Positions 19,044 to 28,060 of a stretch of 64,000 nt of DNA are shown piece after piece. Positions within the stretch are counted from its first letter, which is position 1. Each line of letters begins with the position of its first letter. The notes below the pieces were generated by a model. That model worked only from the letters and a program-made list of their open reading frames with translations, ran no database searches and had not been told where the DNA came from. Source of the stretch: Streptomyces peucetius (lineage in GTDB: Bacteria > Actinomycetota > Actinomycetes > Streptomycetales > Streptomycetaceae); assembly GCF_025854275.1 (NCBI RefSeq), contig NZ_CP107567.1, positions 7,006,001-7,070,000 of the forward strand, in the 5' to 3' direction. Both the position numbers and the translations under genes were made by a program.

Positions 19044-21018
19044 CACGCTGAAGAACGACACGGGTGCGAGCGGCGCCTCGACGGGAGGTGCCGCACTGCG
19101 CCGCATCCTCCTCGACAACGGCGCGCTCACCGCGCTCGTCGTACTGCTCGTCGCGATGTCGCTGCTCTCCGGCGACTTCCTGAGCACCCAGAACCTGCTC
19201 AACGTCGGCGTACAGGCCGCCGTGACCGCGATCCTCGCGTTCGGCGTCACGTTCGTCATCGTCGCGGCCGGCATCGACCTGTCCGTCGGCTCCATCGCCG
19301 CGCTCTCCGCCACGGTGCTCGCCTGGACGGCCACCAGCGAAGGCGTGCCGGTGTGGCTGGCCGTCATACTCGCCGTCGCGACCGGACTGGCCTGCGGATT
19401 CGTCAACGGCGCGCTCGTCTCGTACGGCAAGCTCCCGCCGTTCATCGCGACGCTCGCCATGCTGTCGATCGGCCGCGGGCTGTCCCTCGTCATCTCGCAG
19501 GGCAGCCCCATCGCCTTCCCCGAGTCGGTCTCCTCCCTCGGCGACACCCTCGGCGGCTGGCTGCCGGTGCCCGTCCTCGTGATGATCGCGATGGGCCTGA
19601 TCACCGCCCTGATCCTCGGCCGCACCTACATCGGCCGCTCCATGTACGCCATCGGCGGCAACGAGGAGGCCGCCCGTCTGTCCGGCCTGCGCGTCAAGCG
19701 GCAGAAGCTCGTCATCTACGCACTGTCCGGCCTGTTCGCCGCCGTCGCCGGTATCGTCCTCGCCTCCCGCCTCGCCTCGGCGCAGCCGCAGGCCGCGCAG
19801 GGCTACGAACTCGACGCGATCGCCGCGGTCGTCATCGGCGGCGCCAGCCTCGCGGGCGGCGTCGGCAAGGCGTCCGGCACCCTGATCGGCGCGCTGATCC
19901 TCGCCGTGCTCCGCAACGGCCTCAACCTCCTGTCGGTCTCCGCCTTCTGGCAGCAGGTCGTCATCGGCGTCGTCATCGCCCTCGCGGTGCTGCTGGACAC
20001 ACTGCGCCGTCGCGCCGGATCCGCAGGCGGCGGCTCCGCGGCCGCCGGGACCGGAAGCGGGGGCGGGAGCGCCGGGAACGGGGGGAAGAAGAAGAGCGCG
20101 GCGCAGTTCGCGATCGCCGCGGTGATCGTCGCGGCCGTGGTCGGTGCCGTCACCCTGCTCAACCCCGGCTCGTCGTCCACCACGACCCGGATCGGCATGT
20201 CGCTGTCCACACTCAACAACCCGTTCTTCGTGCAGATGAAGGACGGTGCGCAGGCGGAGGCGAAGGCCGCCGGCATCGAACTCACCGTCACCGACGCCCA
20301 GAACGACGCCTCCCAGCAGGCGAACCAGCTGCAGAACTTCACCAGCTCCGGAGTGAAGTCGATCATCGTCAACCCGGTGGACTCCGACGCGGTCGGCCCG
20401 GCCGTGCGCGGCGCCAACAAGGCCGAGATCCCGGTGATCGCCGCCGACCGCGGCGTCAACAAGGCGGAGACCGAGGCCCTGGTGGCCTCCGACAACGTCG
20501 CCGGCGGCAGGCTCGCCGCGAAGACGCTGGCCGAGAAGCTCGGCGGCAAGGGCGAGATCGTGATCCTTCAGGGCACCGCCGGCACGTCCGCCAGCCGCGA
20601 GCGCGGCGCGGGCTTCGCCGAGGGTCTCAAGGACTACCCGGGCATCAAGGTGCTCGCCAAGCAGCCCGCGGACTTCGACCGCACCAAGGGCCTCGACGTC
20701 ATGACGAACCTGCTGCAGGCCAACCCCGGCGTCGACGGCGTCTTCGCGGAGAACGACGAGATGGCGCTCGGTGCGGTCAAGGCGCTCGGCAGCCGGGCCG
20801 GGAAGTCGGTGTCCGTCGTCGGCTTCGACGGCACCCCCGACGGCCTGAAGGCGGTCGAGGCGGGCACGCTGTACGCGTCGGTCGCCCAGCAGCCGGCCGA
20901 GCTCGGCAGGATCGCCGTGCGCAACGCGGTCAGGGCCGCGCAGGGCAAGGAGGTCGAGAGCACGGTGAAGGTGCCCGTCAAGGTGGTCACCGCAGCGAAC
21001 GTCGCCGACTTCTCGTGA
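19033..21018 (+). CDS. Fused ribose permease and substrate-binding protein (RbsC-RbsB)
   Basis: The 661-residue product joins two normally separate proteins. Residues 1-326 are an RbsC permease with about eight to ten membrane spans and the motif GIDLSVGSIAAL. Residues 327-354 are a Gly/Ser/Ala linker ending in KKK. Residues 356-376 form an extra membrane span, which puts the following part outside the cell. Residues 386-661 are an RbsB-type sugar-binding protein starting IGMSLSTLNNPFF and containing ENDEMALGAV. The binding protein is thus tethered to its own channel instead of being a lipoprotein. GTG 19033 lies inside the end of rbsA (11-base overlap). Confidence 0.9.
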   Translation: MATDTLKNDTGASGASTGGAALRRILLDNGALTALVVLLVAMSLLSGDFLSTQNLLNVGVQAAVTAILAFGVTFVIVAAGIDLSVGSIAALSATVLAWTATSEGVPVWLAVILAVATGLACGFVNGALVSYGKLPPFIATLAMLSIGRGLSLVISQGSPIAFPESVSSLGDTLGGWLPVPVLVMIAMGLITALILGRTYIGRSMYAIGGNEEAARLSGLRVKRQKLVIYALSGLFAAVAGIVLASRLASAQPQAAQGYELDAIAAVVIGGASLAGGVGKASGTLIGALILAVLRNGLNLLSVSAFWQQVVIGVVIALAVLLDTLRRRAGSAGGGSAAAGTGSGGGSAGNGGKKKSAAQFAIAAVIVAAVVGAVTLLNPGSSSTTTRIGMSLSTLNNPFFVQMKDGAQAEAKAAGIELTVTDAQNDASQQANQLQNFTSSGVKSIIVNPVDSDAVGPAVRGANKAEIPVIAADRGVNKAETEALVASDNVAGGRLAAKTLAEKLGGKGEIVILQGTAGTSASRERGAGFAEGLKDYPGIKVLAKQPADFDRTKGLDVMTNLLQANPGVDGVFAENDEMALGAVKALGSRAGKSVSVVGFDGTPDGLKAVEAGTLYASVAQQPAELGRIAVRNAVRAAQGKEVESTVKVPVKVVTAANVADFS

Positions 21019-21041
21019 TGTCCCAGGAAGGCACATCCCGT

Positions 21042-21986
21042 ATGTACGACTACGACCTGCTGGTCGTCGGCTCCGCCAACGCCGACCTGGTCGTCGGTGT
21101 CGAGCGCCGTCCCGCCGCGGGCGAGACCGTCCTCGGTTCGGACCTCACCGTCCACCCGGGCGGCAAGGGCGCCAACCAGGCGGTGGCCGCAGGCCGCCTC
21201 GGGGCCCGTACCGCACTGCTCGCCCGCGTCGGCGACGACGCCCACGGGCGGCTGCTGCTCGACTCGCAGCGGGCGGCCGGCGTCGACACCGCGGGCGTAC
21301 TCGTCGGCGGGGCGCCCACCGGCGTCGCGCTGATCACCGTCGACCCGTCGGGCGACAACAGCATCGTCGTCTCACCGGGCGCCAACGCCCGGCTGACGCC
21401 CGACGACGTGCGGGCCGCGGCGGAGCTGCTGGGCCGGGCCCGGGTCGTCTCCGTGCAGCTGGAGATCCCGCTCGGGACGGTGGCGGAAGTGGCCCGCACG
21501 CTGCCGCCCGGCGCCCGGCTCGTCCTCAACCCGTCCCCGCCGGCGCCGCTGCCCGCCGATGTGCTCGCCGCGTGCGACCCGCTGGTCGTCAACGAGCACG
21601 AGGCGCGGTACATCCTCGGGGAGACGGGCGAGGCGGGCGAGGCGGGCGAGACGGGCGAGACGGGCGAGACGGGTGAGGGTCCCGAGGAGTGGGCGCGGGC
21701 CCTGCTGGCCCTCGGCCCCCGCTCGGTCGTGATCACGCTGGGTGCACAGGGCGCGCTCGTCGCCGAGGACGGCGCGGACGCCGTCCGCGTGGCCAGCCCC
21801 AGGGTCGGCGCGGTCGACACCACCGGCGCGGGTGACGCCTTCACGGCCGCCCTCGCCTGGCGGCTCGGCCTCGGCGAACCTCTCGCCGCGGCCGCGGCCT
21901 TCGCCGTGCGCGTGGGCGCGGCCGCCGTCACCCGCGAGGGAGCGCAGGAGTCCTTCCCGACGGCACAGGAGGTCGGCGCCCTGTGA
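21042..21986 (+). CDS. rbsK: Ribokinase
   Basis: The 314-residue protein is a PfkB-family sugar kinase that phosphorylates ribose at O5. It has the N-terminal signature HPGGKGANQAVAAGRLG and the C-terminal DTTGAGDAFTAAL motif with the catalytic aspartate. ATG 21042 is chosen because AGGAAGG lies 10 bases upstream; an ATG at 21018 overlapping the previous stop is possible. Residues 193-213 are a low-complexity GETGEA repeat encoded by tandem 9-base units (about 21621-21675), absent from typical ribokinases and lying between the core strands. Its stop overlaps the GTG of rbsD. Confidence 0.9.
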   Translation: MYDYDLLVVGSANADLVVGVERRPAAGETVLGSDLTVHPGGKGANQAVAAGRLGARTALLARVGDDAHGRLLLDSQRAAGVDTAGVLVGGAPTGVALITVDPSGDNSIVVSPGANARLTPDDVRAAAELLGRARVVSVQLEIPLGTVAEVARTLPPGARLVLNPSPPAPLPADVLAACDPLVVNEHEARYILGETGEAGEAGETGETGETGEGPEEWARALLALGPRSVVITLGAQGALVAEDGADAVRVASPRVGAVDTTGAGDAFTAALAWRLGLGEPLAAAAAFAVRVGAAAVTREGAQESFPTAQEVGAL

Positions 21987-22372
21987 AGCGGTCCGGCATT
22001 CTCAACCGCCATCTCGCGGGCGCGCTCGCCGAACTGGGCCACGGCGACGGTGTCCTCGTCTGCGACGTCGGCATGCCGATCCCGGCCGGGCCGCGCGTCG
22101 TGGACCTGGCGTTCCGCGCCGGGATCCCGTCGTTCGCCGACGTGCTGGAGGGGCTGCTCGACGAACTGGTCGTCGAGGGCGCGACAGCCGCGTCCGAGGT
22201 CCGCGAGCGGAACACCCCTGCCGCCCGGCTGCTCGAAGAGCGCCTGCCGGACCTGGTGTTCGTCCCGCACGACGAACTGAAGGCGTTCACCACGGGAGCC
22301 CGCCTCGTGATCCGCACGGGGGAGGCCCGCCCCTACGCGAACGTCCTGCTGCGCTGCGGCGTCTTCTTCTGA
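21983..22372 (+). CDS. rbsD: D-ribose pyranase
   Basis: The 129-residue protein matches RbsD: KRSGILNRHLAGALAELGHGD at the start, GMPIP, and the C-terminal TGEARPYANVLLRCGV. It interconverts pyranose and furanose forms of ribose so that RbsK receives the right isomer. The GTG overlaps the rbsK stop by four bases. It is the last gene of the ribose operon and is followed by a strong hairpin. Confidence 0.92.
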   Translation: MKRSGILNRHLAGALAELGHGDGVLVCDVGMPIPAGPRVVDLAFRAGIPSFADVLEGLLDELVVEGATAASEVRERNTPAARLLEERLPDLVFVPHDELKAFTTGARLVIRTGEARPYANVLLRCGVFF

Positions 22373-22418
22373 CGCCCGCCCCGCCGTGTCAGGGCCGCCC
22401 TCTGGGGCCGCCGTCGAT

Positions 22419-22456
22419 CCCGCAGGACCGCTGCCGCGAGGTGGCGGTCCTGCGGG
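22419..22456 (+). terminator. Terminator hairpin of the ribose operon
   Basis: CCCGCAGGACCGC (22419-22431) pairs perfectly over 13 bases with 22444-22456 around a 12-base loop. It lies between convergent genes (rbsD and the HIT gene) and can serve both. Confidence 0.72.
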
Positions 22457-22472
22457 CGCGCCGCCTCAAGTG

Positions 22473-22898
22473 TCAGTTCGCAGCGCGCAACTGATCCAGC
22501 TCACCGCTGATCGCCTTCCGCAGCGGGTCGTGCCGCGGGCCCAGAGCGAACCGCTCGTCGTTCCATCCGTCGCGCGGATACCGCCACACCGGCATGCGCA
22601 CCAGGTCGGAGGGCTCCCACGCGAATCGCGGCCACACATGCGCGTGCAGAAACCCGTCGGTGTTGCCGAGGATCTCCAGATTGACCCGCCGGAAGGCCGG
22701 GTCCATCGTGCGGCAGGCACGCTCGACGGCCTCCCCGAGCCGATCCATGTCGGACAGGAACAACAGCCGCCTCTTCCTGGGAAGATCCGACAGCCTCTCC
22801 ACGTCCGGGTCATCCACCAGCAGCACGGAATAGCCCGGTAGGAACTGCACGTCACCGATCACTGCGAACCCGGCGTCCAAGCGCCGCAGGGTTCTCAC
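22473..22898 (-). CDS. HIT-superfamily protein with probable 5' frameshift
   Basis: The 141-residue frame encodes a HIT-domain-like protein (nucleotide hydrolase/transferase superfamily); the histidine motif is FLHAHVWPRF. The usual first 18 or so residues are missing here. They are found in another frame just upstream (22944 to about 22890), where ATG GTT GAC GAC TGG starts a peptide reading VDDWRTDRIGSALRGEN. This resembles the N-terminus I recall for streptomycete relatives. A small indel near 22890 therefore likely separates start from body. Translation could begin at GTG 22898, but no good ribosome site precedes it. Substrate is unknown. Confidence 0.6.
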   Translation of the reverse strand: MRTLRRLDAGFAVIGDVQFLPGYSVLLVDDPDVERLSDLPRKRRLLFLSDMDRLGEAVERACRTMDPAFRRVNLEILGNTDGFLHAHVWPRFAWEPSDLVRMPVWRYPRDGWNDERFALGPRHDPLRKAISGELDQLRAAN

Positions 22899-23034
22899 CT
22901 CTCAGGGCGCTTCCGATCCGGTCCGTCCGCCAGTCGTCAACCATGGCCGGAATCTACCCGCGGCGACTGCGCGTCTCCCGGCCGGCGCCGAAGCCGCCGT
23001 GGAACGTGTCCGGCGTCCCTGCGGAAGCGGGGGC

Positions 23035-23529
23035 TCAGGTCAGCAGCCGGATGCCGGGGGACCGGTCGTCGGCAGCGAGCGGGGCTGCGCAGTGAGCACA
23101 GGCCGTGCTCACCGGGCGCACCATGTTGCTCTGCGTGCTGAACGCCCCTTCCTTCCCCGACTCGGCGCAGTGGTATCCGAGGTACAGACGGACCCACGGG
23201 GCGCGCGTCAACGCTGTCGCCGGTCGGTCGCGCTTGGTGTCGTGGAACGGTGCCCACCAGTAGTCGACGACGGACCGGATCCTCAGCCGGTCCTGCACGC
23301 TGGTGACGTCGAAGCCGGCGACACGGGCCGCTGCGGGGTGCTCGACTCTTGCGTCTCCCGTGCACACCGCCCGTTCCTCGCCGTACTCGAAGCGAGTGGT
23401 GCGGCCGGTGCGTTCGCAGACGAAGCAGTCCAGACTCAGGTCGAGCTTCCTCTGCCAGTGCAGGTTGTGGAAGTGCTCGCGCGGCGGCGGCAATGTCAGT
23501 TCGGCGGTGATCTCGACGGCTCGCAGCAT
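23035..23529 (-). CDS. Conserved hypothetical protein with two CxxC pairs
   Basis: The 164-residue product starts MLRAVEITAELTLPPPREHF. It has paired cysteines CFVC (about res 35) and CAHC near the C-terminus, which could bind zinc. No known domain was recognised. ATG 23529 is preferred to an upstream ATG at 23562 because the conserved-looking sequence starts here. It is monocistronic and lies next to a decayed transporter gene. Confidence 0.5.
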   Translation of the reverse strand: MLRAVEITAELTLPPPREHFHNLHWQRKLDLSLDCFVCERTGRTTRFEYGEERAVCTGDARVEHPAAARVAGFDVTSVQDRLRIRSVVDYWWAPFHDTKRDRPATALTRAPWVRLYLGYHCAESGKEGAFSTQSNMVRPVSTACAHCAAPLAADDRSPGIRLLT

Positions 23530-23696
23530 CGTCCGATCTTCCCAGGCGCTCGCCGCGCACACGGCCAGGAGCCGGTGGACGCCACCACGACGGCGGTCGG
23601 CATCTGCCGCAGATTCGCCGAGCGCCCTTCCGTCCCTCCGCGCGGATCTCGCCCTGCTGCTGGCCGTTCACGGCGTCTGCATCGCCCGGCGGCTCT

Positions 23697-24203
23697 GTGC
23701 CGAACACCGGCAGGCAGACTCCACTCGTCCGGATCGAGATCCTGTTGTTGATACAGGGCCTCTCGATCGGCATGGTGATCGGCCCCGTCACGGCCGCATT
23801 GATCAGCAACCTGCCGTTGGAACAGGCCGGTGCAGGATCGGCCGTCACCAACACCGTGCGACAAACCGGCAGTGTGATCGGAATCGCAGTAGGCGGCACG
23901 ATCATGTCGATCATGTACCGACGTGCGATCGAACCTTCGCTGGAGGGTGTACCCGGTCCGGTGCAGGATCAGGCGCGAGTTTCCGCCGAACAGGCCCGCC
24001 ACGTCGCCACCGCTGTCCACCGTCCCACTCTTGCCCAGGCTGCTGACAATGCGTTCATCCATGCCATGCACGTCGGCGCGGGCTGGATCGCGGCCATCGC
24101 ACTCCTCGGAGCAGCTGTGCTGCTGATTGCCTTGCCTGCTGTCGGAAAGAAGAAGGGTCCGATACCGGAGCCGGACTGCGAAGAGGCCCGCAGCTCCGTC
24201 TGA
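23697..24203 (+). pseudogene. C-terminal remnant of an MFS (DHA2/EmrB-type) drug exporter
   Basis: The 168-codon frame encodes only the last membrane spans of a 14-span major facilitator: IEILLLIQGLSIGMVIGPVT, a GAGSAVTNTVRQTGSVIG segment characteristic of DHA2 exporters, and a final span before a charged tail. Homologous sequence stops near 23715, and upstream frames do not continue it. The gene has lost about two thirds of its 5' part and cannot make a transporter. Confidence 0.7.
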
Positions 24204-24226
24204 GAGCGTGGGGGCAGAACCCGGGC

Positions 24227-24571
24227 TCAGGCCCGCCGCAGGGCAGCATCAAATACCAGCTTCCGCAGCTCAGCAGGCACATTGGGCGCATCGCGCCAAG
24301 CGTCTGCGATCGCGAGAAGCGCCTCCCACGCGAGCTCGGCGGCCACGCCGGGCTGACCACTGTCGATCTCGGCGAACAGCCGCTTGCAGAGGACGTTGGT
24401 GACGTCATACAGGGCGCCCGAGGCGCGGGCCACATCGGCCACACCCGAGTCCGCAGCATGAGGGTTCACCGGGAAGCCGAATCGCAATCGAACCCGCGGA
24501 GTAACTCCGCCCATGAACGAAGTCACGCAGAGCGCAGAGTTGATCTCGGGTCGGCAGGGACGGCTGGACAA
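24227..24571 (-). CDS. Small hypothetical protein or gene fragment
   Basis: A 114-codon frame whose C-terminal 75 residues look coding by third-position GC and amphipathic composition (LYDVTNVLCKRLFAEIDSG, AELAWEALLAIADAWRDAP). The N-terminal 30 residues look less protein-like, so the start may be wrong or the gene may be 5' truncated. No family was recognised. It is convergent with the MFS remnant, in a region already showing decay. Confidence 0.35.
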   Translation of the reverse strand: MSSRPCRPEINSALCVTSFMGGVTPRVRLRFGFPVNPHAADSGVADVARASGALYDVTNVLCKRLFAEIDSGQPGVAAELAWEALLAIADAWRDAPNVPAELRKLVFDAALRRA

Positions 24572-24779
24572 TGCGCTCGGTCACCAGCCGACTCTGTCGG
24601 TGCTGCCCCCCGCCGGCCCCCCCGACGCTGGTTCCAACTCCCGTGGCCAGGTTCCGACTACCGTGTCCCGGCTCATCCAGACCTCTGTTCATCGCCGCCG
24701 CAGACCGCCACTATGGCGCAGTCATCGCATCCATGACGCATCGTCATGTCGGTTAGGCGCACGCCGAGAACGGACGATC

Positions 24780-27302
24780 ATGAACAGAGGCCTCACCACG
24801 GCGGTGGTCGCCGCCGCACTGTCCCCGCTCCTGGCCGGCCTCGGGGTGATCTCCCCCGCCGCGGTGGAGGAGCCCCGGCCCGGCACGGCCGCGGGCCGTG
24901 CGGCCGTACGACCCGCTCCCGCCGCCACCGACTGGACGCCCCCGCTCAGCACCCGCGGCCGCTACATCGTCGACGCCCACGGCACCCGCTTCAAGCTCAA
25001 GTCCGGCAACTGGCACGGCGCGAGCGGCACCTGGACCGGATCCGGCGACCGGAACGACCCGGCGAACCACCACGCGGGCGAAAAGGCGGACCGCATCCCG
25101 CTCGGCCTCGACCGCGCTCCGCTGTCCGAGATCGTCGACGGCTTCCGGGAGCTGGGGCTGAACAGCATCCGGCTGCCCTTCTCGAACGAGATGGTGCACG
25201 ACGAGCGACCCGTCGCCGATACCTCCGTAGCGGCCAATCCCGCACTGCGCGGCCGGACTCCGCTCGAGGTCTACGACGCCGCCGTGGCCGCCCTCACGGA
25301 CGCCGGGCTGGCCGTCGTCCTCAACAACCACACCAACACCACCCGCTGGTGCTGCGGGATCGACGGCAACGAACGCTGGAACGCGAGCCGGAGTGATCAG
25401 CAGTGGCAGGACGACTGGCTCCTCATGGTCCGTCGGTACCGCGGCAACCCGCGCGTCGTCGGCGCCGACCTCTACAACGAGGTGCGCCGCTCCGTCTGGG
25501 ACGACCCCAACTGGGGCCTCGGTGACCGGCACGACTGGTTCGCCGCGTCGCAGCGCCTCGGCGACCGCATCCTGCAAGAGGCGAACCCGGACCTCCTGGT
25601 GATCGTCGAGGGCATCAACTGGACCGGCATCCCCGTGGACGGCCTCCCGCACGAGCGTCCCGCCCTCGAGCCCGTCCAGCGGCTCTCGCACACCCTCGTA
25701 CGGTCGGGGAAGCTCGTCTACTCCGCCCACTTCTACGGCTACACCGGCCCACGCCACAGCGGTGCCACCGGCATCGGCGAAACGTCCGACCCCCGCTACC
25801 GCGACCTCAGCCGGGCCGAACTCTTCGACGTACTGGACCGCCAGGCCTTCTACGTCACCGCCCAGGGCGACCGGCACTTCACCGCGCCGGTGTGGATCAG
25901 CGAGTTCGGGGTCGGCGGACGAAACGAACACGGCGAGAAGCAGCGGGCCTGGTTCGAGAACTTCGTCGACCGTCTCATCGCCACCGACGCGGACTTCGCG
26001 TACTGGCCGCTCGTCGGCTGGCACGAGAACAAACAGGGCAACGGCTGGGCCCTGCTGCACTGGGACGCTGCCGGCCGGCGCATCGGTGTCTTCGACGGCG
26101 ACGACTGGCGGGCCGGCGCCTGGAGCCGGCTGGTCGGCGCGGTGGGCCGGACCGGAACGGTCCCGCCCACCGACCGCTGGTCGATGCTCAGCCCCGACCA
26201 CGGCGACTTCGTCCAGAGCCTGCGGATGCGCGCCGCCGGGGACTGGGACGCGGGCGGCCGCAAGGCCGCATGCCCCGACGGACAGCGCCTCGCCGGCCTG
26301 AGCCGCACCGGCAGCCGGAGCCTGTGCACCGACACGGGGGCTCCCGCCCTGTGGGCGGCGGACGGCCGGTACGAGGTGGTCCGTGACGAACGGCATGTGC
26401 CGCCGGGCGGCGACTGGGCGGCCGGCTGGACCAAACTCCAGTGCCCCGCCGACCACTTCCTCGTCGGCTACAGCCTCCGCGGCGCCGCCGTCTCCACCGC
26501 GCTCTGCGCCGCTGCCCGGAGTCGGCTGGGGACCCCCGGCCGCACCGTGTGGTTCGACCGGGGAGACAACCGCCCCGCGGCTGCCCACGGCGGCGACTTC
26601 GCCCACGGTCACTTCAAAGGCCAGTGCGCACACGACGAGTACGCGGCGGGCGTCGCGTACACGGGCCGCCTGGGATCGTCGCGCACACCGGACGCACTGC
26701 TGTGCCGACCGCTCGACTGGCCGTTCCCCGGGAGCCGGCTGCGCTCAGCGCAGGGCCTTGACCCGGCTCAACGCGGCCACACCGGCGGCGGCGAGGGCGA
26801 TCTGGACGAGCCACTCGATCCAGTCGACGCCGTCGGTGTCCGCCACACCCAGCGCGGCTGCCAGAGCCGTGCCGACGAACGCGGCCACGATGCCGACGGC
26901 GATCGTCCACAGGACGCCGATGCGCTGCCGTCCCGGCACGACCAGTCGCCCGAGTACGCCGATGACGATGCCGATCACGAGCGCGCTGACGATGCCCGAT
27001 ATCTCCATGGGACACCCCTCTCGGATTCTCGTCCGGGCGGCTTCCGTGTCCGCCGAACCGGCCTACGAGTGCCCCATGCGTGGGAAGTCACGCCTCCTTC
27101 GCGGCAGTCCCGTCGGTGCGGTGCTGCCGCAGGCCGCGCGGGCCGAGGAGGGCCGCACCGTCGCAGCCGTCCCTCGGGGCGCGGTGGCAACTTGTGCAAC
27201 CTTCCTGTTTCGGAGGCGAGTTGGGGGGAAACGTTGTCAGGCCGGGCCGAACGCAGGGCACGGCACCACCACGCGGACCACAAGAACGGGAGACGCCAGT
27301 GA
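24780..27302 (+). CDS. Secreted glycoside hydrolase family 5 enzyme with abnormal C-terminal extension
   Basis: The N-terminus is a signal peptide, followed by a GH5 catalytic barrel (about res 55-460). The predicted acid/base glutamate is in DLYNEVRR and the nucleophile in WISEFGVGG. A cysteine-containing beta-rich region follows to about residue 650. Related enzymes cut beta-glucans or mannans; the substrate is not clear. The natural end appears to be near 26725, but no stop occurs there. The frame runs another 190 codons, antisense through the GlsB gene, and ends at a TGA overlapping the next GTG. Either the stop was lost (TGG at 26719-26721 is one base from TGA) or there is an indel. ATG 24780 follows a weak ribosome site. 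Confidence 0.75.
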   Translation: MNRGLTTAVVAAALSPLLAGLGVISPAAVEEPRPGTAAGRAAVRPAPAATDWTPPLSTRGRYIVDAHGTRFKLKSGNWHGASGTWTGSGDRNDPANHHAGEKADRIPLGLDRAPLSEIVDGFRELGLNSIRLPFSNEMVHDERPVADTSVAANPALRGRTPLEVYDAAVAALTDAGLAVVLNNHTNTTRWCCGIDGNERWNASRSDQQWQDDWLLMVRRYRGNPRVVGADLYNEVRRSVWDDPNWGLGDRHDWFAASQRLGDRILQEANPDLLVIVEGINWTGIPVDGLPHERPALEPVQRLSHTLVRSGKLVYSAHFYGYTGPRHSGATGIGETSDPRYRDLSRAELFDVLDRQAFYVTAQGDRHFTAPVWISEFGVGGRNEHGEKQRAWFENFVDRLIATDADFAYWPLVGWHENKQGNGWALLHWDAAGRRIGVFDGDDWRAGAWSRLVGAVGRTGTVPPTDRWSMLSPDHGDFVQSLRMRAAGDWDAGGRKAACPDGQRLAGLSRTGSRSLCTDTGAPALWAADGRYEVVRDERHVPPGGDWAAGWTKLQCPADHFLVGYSLRGAAVSTALCAAARSRLGTPGRTVWFDRGDNRPAAAHGGDFAHGHFKGQCAHDEYAAGVAYTGRLGSSRTPDALLCRPLDWPFPGSRLRSAQGLDPAQRGHTGGGEGDLDEPLDPVDAVGVRHTQRGCQSRADERGHDADGDRPQDADALPSRHDQSPEYADDDADHERADDARYLHGTPLSDSRPGGFRVRRTGLRVPHAWEVTPPSRQSRRCGAAAGRAGRGGPHRRSRPSGRGGNLCNLPVSEASWGETLSGRAERRARHHHADHKNGRRQ
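26745..27008 (-). CDS. GlsB/YeaQ/YmgE-family stress membrane protein
   Basis: The 87-residue protein has three hydrophobic spans with glycine-rich turns (GIVSALVIGIVIGVLGRLVVPG and WTIAVGIVAAFVGTALA), matching the transglycosylase-associated GlsB group. Size and layout are complete. It is encoded entirely opposite the C-terminal run-on of the GH5 frame. Family members respond to stress; the molecular role is unknown. Confidence 0.85.
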   Translation of the reverse strand: MEISGIVSALVIGIVIGVLGRLVVPGRQRIGVLWTIAVGIVAAFVGTALAAALGVADTDGVDWIEWLVQIALAAAGVAALSRVKALR

Positions 27303-27856
27303 CGGATGGTGCGAGGAAGACGTTGCGCAGACTTGCCGCCGCCGCGAGCGCGGTACTGACCGTGGCGGGTCTCGGCCTGGCGGCGGCCCCGCCGGCCGCA
27401 GCGGCCGACTACTACTACGAACTGCCGTATCCGGCGGGTGAGTCCTACCGCGTCACCCAGGGGCCCGAGGGCACGTACTCGCACACCGGGCCCTACAACG
27501 AGTACGCCTGGGACTTCGGGCTCCCCGCGAACTACGAGGTCTCCGCCGCCCAGGGCGGCACGGTCCTGGTCTCCGACTGGTCACCGTACTGGCAGAACGG
27601 CATCGAGGTGATCATCCGGCACTCCAACGGCCGGTGCACCCACTACGCCCACCTCAACCGGGCCATCTACAACACAGGGGACTGGGTCCCACAGGGGCGC
27701 ATCATCGGCTGGTCCGGCGCGACGGGCGCGGCCGACGGCGCCCACCTGCACTTCCAGGTCATCGACTGCAACACGCGCGTCGGCATCCCCGCCACCCTCC
27801 AGGGCTGGACACCCCCGACCGGCTCCTGGCCGGTGAGCGTCAACTCGCGCGCCTGA
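27299..27856 (+). CDS. Secreted M23-family metallopeptidase-like protein
   Basis: The 185-residue protein has a signal peptide ending near AAPPAAAA and a single LytM/M23 domain. Zinc-site elements visible are HTGPYNEYAWDFG and HLHFQV. Such enzymes cut peptidoglycan cross-links; small secreted forms may also be regulatory. The GTG at 27299 follows GGGAGA and overlaps the run-on stop of the GH5 frame by chance or by coupling. A perfect terminator hairpin follows. Confidence 0.8.
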   Translation: MTDGARKTLRRLAAAASAVLTVAGLGLAAAPPAAAADYYYELPYPAGESYRVTQGPEGTYSHTGPYNEYAWDFGLPANYEVSAAQGGTVLVSDWSPYWQNGIEVIIRHSNGRCTHYAHLNRAIYNTGDWVPQGRIIGWSGATGAADGAHLHFQVIDCNTRVGIPATLQGWTPPTGSWPVSVNSRA

Positions 27857-27873
27857 CCGGGCCGCACCGCCCG

Positions 27874-27906
27874 TTCCGCACCCGGGCCCGTCCGCCGGGT
27901 GCGGAA
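27874..27906. terminator. Bidirectional terminator hairpin
   Basis: TTCCGCACCCGG (27874-27885) pairs perfectly with CCGGGTGCGGAA (27895-27906) around 9 bases. It lies between convergent genes. Confidence 0.7.
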
Positions 27907-28060
27907 CCGCGTCCGGAAGCACCGCCGACGAACGGCGGGCGCTCGGCGCCGCGTCGGCGGCCGACGGCGCGGCCGGCTGCGCCAGCCGCCAGCCGTCCAC
28001 CGCAGCCGTCGCCGTCCCCGTGTACCTCCGTACGCCGTCATGGACAGCGGACCGGGCGGG

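Noticed and set aside
17274..21036. Two long minus-strand frames opposite the ribose operon
   Set aside because: They mirror rbsA and rbsC-B and have no recognisable protein sequence.
21615..21680. Short tandem repeat as a CRISPR-like array
   Set aside because: Units are 9 bases, in frame within rbsK, with no spacers.
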